Shown: positions 1 through 6,408 of the stretch, one piece after another
Layout of the letters: every line of letters begins with the position of its first letter
Numbering within the stretch: the first letter of the stretch is position 1
NCBI GenBank assembly: GCA_050186825.1
Contig: JBFWYD010000060.1
Coordinates: 1 to 64,000, forward strand
Reading direction: 5' to 3'
DNA: 64,000 bases
Source of the DNA: NORP233 sp050186825
GTDB taxonomy: Bacteria; Planctomycetota; J058
Program-made: the position numbers and the translations under genes
Notes under the pieces: generated by a model
The model's database searches: none
What the model saw: the letters and a program-made list of their open reading frames with translations, nothing else
What the model was told of the DNA's origin: nothing

Positions 1-260
1 CGCCTGAGCCGCGGGCCACCCCCGCTGCTCGAGCCCACGTGAACCTCGGCGCGAGCCGAGGCTGCCGCTACGTACGCGCTCCTGTCCCCCAGCGGCCCTA
101 AGTGGTCTGCGAGGACGTCCGCGCCCCGGCGCCCCGGCGCCCGCTTCCCCGACCCTGGGAAGGGGGAGGGGAGGGGGGGTGGGACTGTGGGTTGGGGGCT
201 AGGCCGGGCTCTGCTCGCGGGTTGGGGGCTAGGCCGGGCTCTGCTCGCCAGGGTTGGGGG
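1..260. other. Left-edge intergenic stretch
   Basis: No convincing gene is visible. The stretch holds a perfect 6-bp hairpin at 44-61 (CCTCGG, six-base loop, CCGAGG), which may end a gene lying left of the window. A purine-rich, G-run tract at about 159-200 and part of a triplicated 28-nt repeat follow. Confidence 0.5.
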
Positions 261-280
261 CTAGGCCGGGCTCTGCTCGC
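191..280. repeat. Three near-tandem 28-nt copies of a gene terminus
   Basis: Identical 28-nt units lie at 191-218, 221-248 and 253-280, separated by 2 and 4 nt. The rightmost unit contains the last codons and the TAG stop of the minus-strand SnoaL-like gene. The other two are extra copies of that gene end lying downstream of the stop. The spacers are far too short for a CRISPR array; local tandem duplication is the simplest origin. Confidence 0.9.
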
Positions 281-674
281 GCCAGACGACCTGCCAGGAC
301 CCGGCGCGGTGGCGGAGGACGAGGCGCTCGCGGCCGATCTCCTCGCGGTCGGCGGGGTCGGTGACGAGGCGGTAGCGGATGCGGAAGGCGTAGGTGGCGA
401 CGGCCAGGTCGTCGAGGACGTCGATGTGGGGATCGAGCTCCTCGAACTCGTGGGTTTCGGCGGCATTGAGGTAGCCCGCGATGCTCTGGACGAGGGCGGC
501 GCGGCCGACGAGGCGCCGGCCGTCGGGGAGGGCGAGGACGGCGTCGTGGGCCCAGAGCGGGGCCGTGGCCGCGGCGTCGCCGTGGAGCCAGGCCGTGTTG
601 GCGGCGGTGATGGCGGCCCAGATGGTCGCCGCGGCGGGGCGGGGGCCGTGGCCCGGGGGGGCGTCGCCGGTCAG
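261..674 (-). CDS. SnoaL/NTF2-like domain protein, probable CTG start
   Basis: The last ~125 residues of this frame read as a SnoaL-like (NTF2-fold) protein: an N-terminal helix (WAAITAANTAWLHGD), then the turn PLWAHDAVLALPDGR, and a closing strand SWQVVWREQSPA. Such small cone-shaped folds serve as hydroxynonenal-type isomerases, cyclases or binding domains; the substrate cannot be told here. No ATG, GTG or TTG lies in frame between the helicase coding end and the domain. The best start is a CTG at 672-674 that shares CTGA with the helicase stop, implying translational coupling. The product would be about 137 residues with no signal peptide. The stop lies inside a repeated 28-nt unit. The family call is fairly sure, the start is not. 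Confidence 0.7.
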   Translation of the reverse strand: MTGDAPPGHGPRPAAATIWAAITAANTAWLHGDAAATAPLWAHDAVLALPDGRRLVGRAALVQSIAGYLNAAETHEFEELDPHIDVLDDLAVATYAFRIRYRLVTDPADREEIGRERLVLRHRAGSWQVVWREQSPA

Positions 675-2590
675 AGGAGCTCCGCTTCGTCGGTCCAGGC
701 GCTCAGGTAGGAGCCGAAGACCTCGACCGCCTCCAGGAAGGCGGCGTAGAAGGGATGGCGGCCGACGGTGGCGCTGTCGCCGACCACGAGCAGGAAGCGG
801 CGCGCGCGGGTCAGGGCCACGTTCAGGCGGCGGGTGTCCGTCAGGAAGCCCAGCTCGCCCTCGTCGTTGCTGCGCACGAGGTCGAGGACCACCGCCTCGC
901 GCTCCTGACCCTGGAAGCCGTCGATGGAGCGCACGCTCAGGCCGGCCGCGCGCTCGGCGGCGAGCAGGTCGCGCAGCAGGCGGACCTGCGCGTCGTAGGG
1001 GGCGATCACCGCCACGTCGCGCGCGGGGAGGCCGCGGCTGATCAGGCGCCGGACTTCGGCCGCGGTGCGCTCGGCCTGGAGCGGGTTGCGCGTGCTCGGG
1101 TCGTCCGCGCGCCGCTCCTCCTCCCAGCCCTTGCCGGCCGAGTCCACGAAGCAGAGCGGGCTGGGGCGGAGGGGGTCCGGCGCGACGCCCAGGTCCTCGA
1201 GGACGTGCGCCGCGACCGCGGGCGCGGCCCGCAGGCGGTCCTCGTACATCCGGGCCGAGGGGAAGGCCATGATCGCCTCGTGCATCCGGTGCTGGACCTC
1301 GAGCATCCGCACCGCCTCGGGGGCGCGCGCGGCCAGGCGCTCGAAGAGGGTCGTGCCCAGCCCCGCGCGCGCGACATCGAGGTCGATCACGGTCGGCGGG
1401 AGCTGGCAGGGGTCGCCCGCGAGCACGACCCGCTCGCCGCGGCACAGCGCGCAGAGGGCCACGGGGTCCGGGGCCTGCGTGGCCTCGTCGACGACCACCA
1501 CGTCCCAGCCCAGCCCGCGCAGGAGCTCGGCGTCCGCGCCGGCCGCCGTGGCGCACACCACCGGGGTCGAGGCCAGGATCGCGCGCCGGCTGCGCTCGAG
1601 TTGCTGGCGCGCGTCGCGGAACAGGCGGTCGACCTCGCGCTTCTGCTCGCGGCGCTCCTCCCACGAGGGCGCGCGCCGGCCGCGCCGGGCGCCTTCGCGC
1701 CGGAGCAGGTGCGCCTCCTTGAACCACTCCCGGGCCAGCTTCGTCTCCTCGGCCTCCTCGAGCAGGGTCGAGAGCAGGCGGCCCTCGAGCGCGGGCGCCA
1801 CGCGCGCCGGATGTCCCAGCCGGACCAGCTCCACCCCGGCCGCGACCAGGCGCTCGGCCAGGTTGTCGACCGCCTGGTTGCTCGCGGCCGTGGCCAGCAC
1901 GCGCCGGCCGCGGGCCACGTGCTGGCGCACGACCTCGACCAGGGTCCGGGTCTTGCCCGTGCCGGGCGGGCCGTGGATCAGGGCCACTTGCTCCGCCGCG
2001 AGCGCGCGGCGCACGGCCGCGAGCTGCGGCTCGTTGAGCTCCGCGTCGAGGGCGACGAGCGGCTCCTCCGCGCCCACGACCGGCGCGGCGCCGCCGAACA
2101 GGACCTCGCGCAGGAGGCCCAGCGGCTCCTTGGAGCCTGCGCGCCGGAAGGCCTCGATCCCCGCCAGGCCGCGCGCGAAGGTCGCGTCGGGGTCGTCGCG
2201 GTCGAGGTTGAAGGCGGCGTCGAGCAGGTCCGGCTCGCCGCGGACCATCAGCCCCAGCCGGTCGCCGCGCCGCCGCGCCAGCGTGGCGCGCACGGCCCCC
2301 TCCTCGTCGGGGCGGTCCTTCCAGAGCAGGAGCGGGTCGCCCGGGCTCAGCCGGCAGGCCTCGACCTCGTCCGGGGCGGCCGCCACGACCCACACCATGC
2401 TCAGGTCGCCCGGCGCCGGACCCACGTCCTCGACGTGCAGCCGGCGCAGTGCCAGCCCGCGCGCGACGCGCTCGGGGAAGGGGGTGAGGTTGCGCTCCTC
2501 GGCGAAGCGCGCGCGGCTGGCGACGTTCTCCCGCCGCCACAGCGCGGCGAGCGCGTCGAGCGCGTCGCGGGTGTCCTGGCCGTCGTCCAC
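671..2590 (-). CDS. Superfamily 1 helicase (UPF1/IGHMBP2-like)
   Basis: An ATP-dependent DNA/RNA helicase of the UPF1/IGHMBP2/DNA2 branch of superfamily 1, presumably cytosolic. All core motifs are visible: Walker A GPPGTGKT near residue 206, motif II VVVDEATQ, motif III LAGDPCQLPP, motif IV QHRMHEAI, motif V SIDGFQGQE and motif VI NVALTRARR. An N-terminal ~190-residue beta-rich region precedes the helicase core, as in bacterial members. The start chosen is the GTG at 2588-2590, because a TAGGGT box ends 7 nt before it; a GTG nine bases upstream (2597-2599) overlaps that box. The gene overlaps the SnoaL-like gene by four bases. The substrate, nucleic-acid repair or RNA processing, is unknown. 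Confidence 0.93.
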   Translation of the reverse strand: MDDGQDTRDALDALAALWRRENVASRARFAEERNLTPFPERVARGLALRRLHVEDVGPAPGDLSMVWVVAAAPDEVEACRLSPGDPLLLWKDRPDEEGAVRATLARRRGDRLGLMVRGEPDLLDAAFNLDRDDPDATFARGLAGIEAFRRAGSKEPLGLLREVLFGGAAPVVGAEEPLVALDAELNEPQLAAVRRALAAEQVALIHGPPGTGKTRTLVEVVRQHVARGRRVLATAASNQAVDNLAERLVAAGVELVRLGHPARVAPALEGRLLSTLLEEAEETKLAREWFKEAHLLRREGARRGRRAPSWEERREQKREVDRLFRDARQQLERSRRAILASTPVVCATAAGADAELLRGLGWDVVVVDEATQAPDPVALCALCRGERVVLAGDPCQLPPTVIDLDVARAGLGTTLFERLAARAPEAVRMLEVQHRMHEAIMAFPSARMYEDRLRAAPAVAAHVLEDLGVAPDPLRPSPLCFVDSAGKGWEEERRADDPSTRNPLQAERTAAEVRRLISRGLPARDVAVIAPYDAQVRLLRDLLAAERAAGLSVRSIDGFQGQEREAVVLDLVRSNDEGELGFLTDTRRLNVALTRARRFLLVVGDSATVGRHPFYAAFLEAVEVFGSYLSAWTDEAELL

Positions 2591-2597
2591 GCGCGCC

Positions 2598-2603
2598 ACC
2601 CTA
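2598..2603 (-). promoter_or_regulatory. -10-like box (TAGGGT), helicase gene
   Basis: TAGGGT on the minus strand ends 7 nt before the GTG at 2590, with no Shine-Dalgarno sequence between. The spacing would place transcription start at or next to the start codon, one of a recurring set of such sites in this window. Confidence 0.4.
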
Positions 2604-2616
2604 CCCGCGCGGGGCG

Positions 2617-2622
2617 TAGAGT
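2617..2622 (+). promoter_or_regulatory. -10-like box (TAGAGT), oxygenase gene
   Basis: TAGAGT lies 24 nt before the GTG start of the oxygenase gene, leaving room for a short leader with the GAGGAG ribosome site at 2635-2640. It is back to back with the helicase box, giving a compact divergent promoter. Confidence 0.4.
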
Positions 2623-2646
2623 CTGCCCTCGGGCGAGGAGACCTGC

Positions 2647-3666
2647 GTGAGCGACGCGCTGCCCGAGCGCTGGCGGGTGTGGCTGGCCGAGAACCTCATC
2701 CGCGGCGTGCCGCACCAGGACCTCGTGGCGCCGCTCCTGGCCGAGGGCTACGCGGAGGAGGCCGTTCGCGCCGAGCTCGCGGCGGCGGACGCGCATCCCT
2801 ACCTGGCCGCCGGGCGCCGCGTGCAGCGCGCGCTGGCGCGCCGCGACTGGCTGCTGGGCGCCCTCGACGCCCTGCGCCGCCTCGACCCCGAGCGCCTGGC
2901 GCCCGAGCGCCTCGAGCGCCGCCCGCTGCCCGACCTGGCGACTTTCGTGCGCGAGCACTACGCCCCGAGCGCGCCCGCAGTCTTCGCGGACGTCGCCGCC
3001 GGCTGGCCGGCCCAGGCCTGGACGCCCGCCGACCTGGCCGCGCGCTTCGGCGAGGTGGAGGTCGAGGTCCAGGCGGGCCGCGAGCAGGACCCGCTCTACG
3101 AGCTGCGCTCGGATCGCCACAAGCAGCGGATGCCCCTGGCCGACTTCGTCCAGGGGATCACGCGCGCGCGCGGGAACGACCTCTACCTGACGGCCAACAA
3201 CGCCGGCGCCAACCGCGCGCTCCAGGCCGAGCTGTTCCGCGAGCTCGGCCCGGTGGGCGAGCTCCTCGACATGACGGTCCTCCCCGCGGGGGCCTTCCTG
3301 TGGCTCGGCCCGGCCGGCGTCGTCACTCCGCTCCATCACGACCTGACCAACAACCTGGTCGTGCAGCTCTTCGGGCGGAAGCGCTTCCTGCTGATCCCGG
3401 CGCTCCAGGTGCCCTGGCTCTACAACTTCCAGCACGTCTACAGCCAGGTGGACCTGCGCGACCCCGACCTCGAGCGCTTCCCCGACCTGGCGCGGGTCAC
3501 GCCGCTCGAGGTGGTGCTCGAGCCGGGCGACGCGCTGTTCCTGCCCCTGGCGTGGTGGCACTGGGTCGAGGGGCTGAGCGTCTCGATCTCGCTCAGCTTC
3601 ACCAACTTCGCGCTGCCGAACTCCTACCCGCGCGCCGCCGAGCCGCTCGAGGACACGAGGACGTAG
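2647..3666 (+). CDS. JmjC/cupin-8-like Fe(II) 2-oxoglutarate oxygenase
   Basis: A 339-residue protein of the cupin-8/JmjC class, which hydroxylate protein or small-molecule side chains using Fe(II) and 2-oxoglutarate. The metal triad is visible: HHD in the stretch TPLHHDLTNN supplies His and Asp, and the distal His sits in AWWHWVEGL about 75 residues later. A basic strand GRKRFLLIP between them fits the 2-oxoglutarate-binding region. An N-terminal ~100-residue helical region precedes the fold. The GTG start has GAGGAG six bases upstream. It is divergent from the helicase gene. The substrate is unknown; a protein hydroxylase is likelier than a histone demethylase in a bacterium. Confidence 0.85.
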   Translation: MSDALPERWRVWLAENLIRGVPHQDLVAPLLAEGYAEEAVRAELAAADAHPYLAAGRRVQRALARRDWLLGALDALRRLDPERLAPERLERRPLPDLATFVREHYAPSAPAVFADVAAGWPAQAWTPADLAARFGEVEVEVQAGREQDPLYELRSDRHKQRMPLADFVQGITRARGNDLYLTANNAGANRALQAELFRELGPVGELLDMTVLPAGAFLWLGPAGVVTPLHHDLTNNLVVQLFGRKRFLLIPALQVPWLYNFQHVYSQVDLRDPDLERFPDLARVTPLEVVLEPGDALFLPLAWWHWVEGLSVSISLSFTNFALPNSYPRAAEPLEDTRT

Positions 3667-4032
3667 TCGCCGTTTCAGGGGTCGTGGGTCAGGGAGACAG
3701 TGAACGACTCCACCGCGAGGAGCTTGCGGCTCAGGATGCTGAACCAGATTTCGATCTGATCCACCTGCCGACGCGGTGGCTCGCTCCAGCCATGGCCCAT
3801 TGCGTCCGCGCCCGGGGGCCAGCCCTGTTCTTCAAGGCAGTGGCGCTGAAGGTCGGGCGTCAGCTCCGAGACCGGGTGGACTCGCGACTACCCTCCGCGG
3901 TCCCGCAGCCCCGCTTGCTCGGAGCGACCCGCCTTCGCCAATTGAGCCGAGCAAGGAGGCCGAGCGTTCACTCCTTTGCGCCCTCGCCCCAGCTCCGGCC
4001 CCCGCGTGAACGCTCGGCATCCGCAGCTCGGC
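3667..4032. other. Gene-free interval with inverted repeats
   Basis: I see no credible gene here; short frames of 62-77 codons have proline/serine shadow composition. It holds a small perfect hairpin at 3745-3758 (CAGAT, four-base loop, ATCTG). A 13-bp inverted repeat (3959-3971 with 4006-4018) has its right arm inside a 39-nt sequence repeated at 35.4 kb. Base composition is less extreme than in the flanking genes. Confidence 0.5.
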
Positions 4033-4036
4033 TCAG
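3998..4036. repeat. 39-nt exact repeat, copy 1
   Basis: This sequence recurs exactly at 35421-35459. In both places it ends over the TGA stop of a minus-strand gene (here the zinc-ribbon gene, there a kinase), although the two genes are unrelated. It also carries the right arm of the 13-bp inverted repeat described for 3959-4018. Confidence 0.9.
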
Positions 4037-4455
4037 TCGTCGTCCTCCTCGTCGGCCGCGGTGCGGTCGATGAGGCCCCTGACCGCGGCGTGCGCGCGCG
4101 CGGCGCGCTTGACCTTGGTCAGCTCCTTCTTGTCGAGCCACAGCCCGTGCAGCGCGCAGCGCTCGAGGATCACCAGCGGCGACTCCCCGAAGCCGATGCG
4201 CCGCATCTTCTCGTGGCAGCGCGGGCAGGTGCGCTTGCTCTCGCCGCCGAGCTTGGCCGTGGCCTCCTCGAGCAGCTCCAGGTAGCTCGTGCGCACCCCG
4301 GGTTGCCCGGTGGCGTGGGCCACGTACTCGCCCAGGTTCTCCTCGGTGACGAACAGCCCGTAGCAGTCGGTGCAGCCGAGGAAGTTGACCTCGCGGTCCA
4401 CGATCTCGGCGAGCGCGGGCGAGCCCGCGCAGCTCGGACAGGTCGGTTCGCTCAT
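4033..4455 (-). CDS. TFIIB-type zinc-ribbon protein
   Basis: A 140-residue soluble protein with two zinc-binding knuckle sets. Cys6/Cys9 with Cys28/Cys31 form the first. Cys77/Cys80 with Cys100/His103 form the second and are followed by GLWLDKKEL, the signature of the zf-TFIIB family. Between them lies a ~40-residue helical linker. The C-terminus is acidic (EEDDD). These proteins bind zinc, but their role in bacteria is largely undefined. The ATG overlaps the stop of the YceI-like gene by four bases (ATGA), so the two are surely co-translated. The stop lies in a 39-nt dispersed repeat. Confidence 0.85.
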   Translation of the reverse strand: MSEPTCPSCAGSPALAEIVDREVNFLGCTDCYGLFVTEENLGEYVAHATGQPGVRTSYLELLEEATAKLGGESKRTCPRCHEKMRRIGFGESPLVILERCALHGLWLDKKELTKVKRAARAHAAVRGLIDRTAADEEDDD

Positions 4456-5012
4456 GTTCCCTCCGCCGGCGCGAGCGTGAGCCGCCAGGTCACGCGCACC
4501 TCGTCCTTGACCTTCAGGGCCCCCATCATGGCGCGGAAGGGCCGGATCCCAAAGCGGGTCTGCGCGAAGCTTACTTGCCCCTCGACCCGCACCAGCCCCT
4601 CCTCGCGCAGGAGGCGCCCCTCACAGGCCAGCGGCGCGGTCCGGCCGCGGAGCGAGAGCTCGCCGGCGCAGCGGACCACCCCGCCCGCGCCGAGCGCGCC
4701 CTGGCCCCGCCACTCCAGCGCGGGGAAGCGTCCGGCGTCGAGCACGTCGGTCGAGCAGAGGTTGCGCTCGATCTCGGCGTGGTCCTTCGCGGAGAGCGGC
4801 GTGACCTCCCCGCCGCGGACGTGGCCGCGCACGCGCAGCGAGGCGACCTGCACGCGCACAACGACCTCGAGGGCGCCCTCGCGCTCCTCGAGGCGGGCGG
4901 TGTAGTCGCTCGCGGCCAGGCACAGGTCGTGCGCGACGCGGGAGAGCAGCCCCTCCTTCTCGGTCCACAGGAGCAGCTCGGAGCGGGAGGGGTCGAGGTC
5001 CCAGGCGGTCAT
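4452..5012 (-). CDS. YceI-like lipocalin-fold protein
   Basis: A 186-residue protein resembling the YceI family, an antiparallel beta-barrel that binds long isoprenoid-type lipids. Supporting features are the early DLDPSRSEL opening, SRVAHDL, the middle motif of a strand followed by ERNLCSTDVLDAGRFPALEW, and the ending SFAQTRFGIRPFRAMMGALKVKDEVRVTW. Most YceI proteins are secreted, but no signal peptide is present here, so a cytosolic role is inferred. The ATG at 5010-5012 has no ribosome site; TAGGCT lies 8 nt upstream. It is the first gene of a two-gene unit with the zinc-ribbon gene. Confidence 0.78.
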   Translation of the reverse strand: MTAWDLDPSRSELLLWTEKEGLLSRVAHDLCLAASDYTARLEEREGALEVVVRVQVASLRVRGHVRGGEVTPLSAKDHAEIERNLCSTDVLDAGRFPALEWRGQGALGAGGVVRCAGELSLRGRTAPLACEGRLLREEGLVRVEGQVSFAQTRFGIRPFRAMMGALKVKDEVRVTWRLTLAPAEGT

Positions 5013-5020
5013 GGACGCAG

Positions 5021-5026
5021 AGCCTA
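5021..5026 (-). promoter_or_regulatory. -10-like box (TAGGCT), YceI-like gene
   Basis: TAGGCT on the minus strand, 8 nt before the ATG at 5012, with no purine-rich ribosome site between. It is compatible with a leaderless transcript. Confidence 0.4.
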
Positions 5027-5092
5027 AACGGGCGCGCTGGGAGATGACGGACGGAGTGCCTGAGGCCCGGGGCGGCCGCCTGGGCTCTCGGA

Positions 5093-5098
5093 TAACCT
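5093..5098 (+). promoter_or_regulatory. -10-like box (TAACCT), kinase gene
   Basis: TAACCT ends 7 nt before the GTG at 5106. No clear Shine-Dalgarno sequence separates them, again suggesting a leaderless start. Confidence 0.4.
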
Positions 5099-5105
5099 CG
5101 GGGGC

Positions 5106-6398
5106 GTGAGCCAGGACCACGACACGCTGCTGCTCCAGGCGGCGCTGCGCAAGGAGCTGATCAGCCCCGAGGAGGGTCACGCCGCGGCGGCGGAGGCCCA
5201 GCGCTCGGGGCGCGACGTGGGCGCGGTGCTCGTCGAGCAGGGGCTCATCACCGAGCGCACCCGCAGCGCCCTGGTCCAGGACGTGGCGCGCAGCGCGAGC
5301 GCGCGCGTGGCGACGCGTGTCGAGACCGGTGTCGAGGCGACGCGCGTCGAGGCGACGCGCGTCGAGACCGCGGTCGAGGCCACGGTGGCGCATCCCGGGC
5401 CCGGGGCGATGCCCGCCCAGGTCGGCATCTACGAGGTGTTGGAGAAGCTCGGCCAGGGCGGGATGGGCGCGGTCTACAAGGCGCGCGACAAGAACCTGCA
5501 CCGCGAGGTCGCGCTCAAGGTCCTGGCGCCGAACGTGGCCGCCGACCGCGAGATGGCCGAGCGCTTCCTCCGCGAGGCGCGGGCCGCGGCCGCGATCAAC
5601 CACCCGAACGTGATCACCGTCCACGGCGCCGGCGAGGACGGCGGGCTGCTCTACATGGCGCTCGAGTTCCTCCCCGGCGGCGACGCGGACCGCCTCGCCG
5701 CGCGCCACGGCGGGCGGCTCCCGGAGCGGCTCGCGCTCGAGGTCCTGCGCGACTGCGCCCAGGGCCTGGTCGCCGTCGAGCGCGCCGGCCTGGTCCATCG
5801 CGACCTCAAGCCGGCGAACATCTTCATCGGCGCCGACGGGCGGGCCAAGCTCGCGGACCTCGGCCTGGCGCGCCGCCAGCTCGGCGACGACCGCATGACC
5901 CAGACCGGCGCGATCGTGGGCACGCCCGCCTACATGGCGCCCGAGCAGGCTCGCGGCGAGACCGAGCTCGACATCCGCACCGACATCTACGCGCTCGGGG
6001 CCTCGCTCTACGGGCTGCTGACGGGCAAGCCGCCCTTCAGCGGCTCCAGCGCCTTCGTCGTGGTCAGCAACCTCCTCAACCAGCCCGCGCCCGACCCGCG
6101 CGGGCTGCGGCCCGACCTCTCCGAGCGCACGGTGGCCCTCGTGCTCCGCGCGATGGCCAAGGACCGCGAGCGGCGCCAGCAGAGCGCCGCCCTGTTCCTG
6201 GCCGAGATCGAGGCGGCCCTGGCGGCCGGCGCGGGCGGAGCCGGCGGCGCGGCGGCCCAGACCGCCATCGCCGGGGTGCCCGGCGCCGAGGCGGGCGAGG
6301 GCACCCCCTCCTGGTGGGCCCGGCGCGCCACCTGGCAGAAGGTCTTGATCGTGCTGTTCACCCTGTGGTTCCTGTTCAAGTGCTGCATACGCCATTGA
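5106..6398 (+). CDS. Ser/Thr protein kinase, C-terminal membrane anchor
   Basis: A 430-residue Hanks-type kinase. Residues 1-65 form the helical N-terminal module seen in several kinases of this window (LRKELISPEEG, later LVEQGLITERTRSAL). A low-complexity linker rich in RVE/ATRVEA repeats follows. The kinase domain runs from about 107 to 375: glycine loop GQGGMGAVY, VALKVL lysine, catalytic HRDLKPAN near 230, DLG in place of DFG near 251, and GTPAYMAPEQ. A Gly/Ala linker leads to a single C-terminal transmembrane helix (VLIVLFTLWFLF), so the kinase should face the cytosol as a tail-anchored protein. It is followed 10 bases later by a second kinase gene, probably in one operon. Confidence 0.95.
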   Translation: MSQDHDTLLLQAALRKELISPEEGHAAAAEAQRSGRDVGAVLVEQGLITERTRSALVQDVARSASARVATRVETGVEATRVEATRVETAVEATVAHPGPGAMPAQVGIYEVLEKLGQGGMGAVYKARDKNLHREVALKVLAPNVAADREMAERFLREARAAAAINHPNVITVHGAGEDGGLLYMALEFLPGGDADRLAARHGGRLPERLALEVLRDCAQGLVAVERAGLVHRDLKPANIFIGADGRAKLADLGLARRQLGDDRMTQTGAIVGTPAYMAPEQARGETELDIRTDIYALGASLYGLLTGKPPFSGSSAFVVVSNLLNQPAPDPRGLRPDLSERTVALVLRAMAKDRERRQQSAALFLAEIEAALAAGAGGAGGAAAQTAIAGVPGAEAGEGTPSWWARRATWQKVLIVLFTLWFLFKCCIRH

Positions 6399-6408
6399 TG
6401 GGCGGGGC

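Noticed and set aside
159..200. G-run tract as a regulatory G-quadruplex
   Set aside because: The tract lies beyond a gene end with no promoter or start nearby, and G-runs are expected in such DNA.
191..280. Possible CRISPR array of three direct repeats
   Set aside because: The spacers are only 2 and 4 nt long and no cas gene is nearby; the units are copies of a gene end.
3776..4009. 77-codon frame in the gene-free interval
   Set aside because: The product is Pro/Arg/Ser-rich without fold-like pattern, has no ribosome site, and overlaps the inverted repeat.
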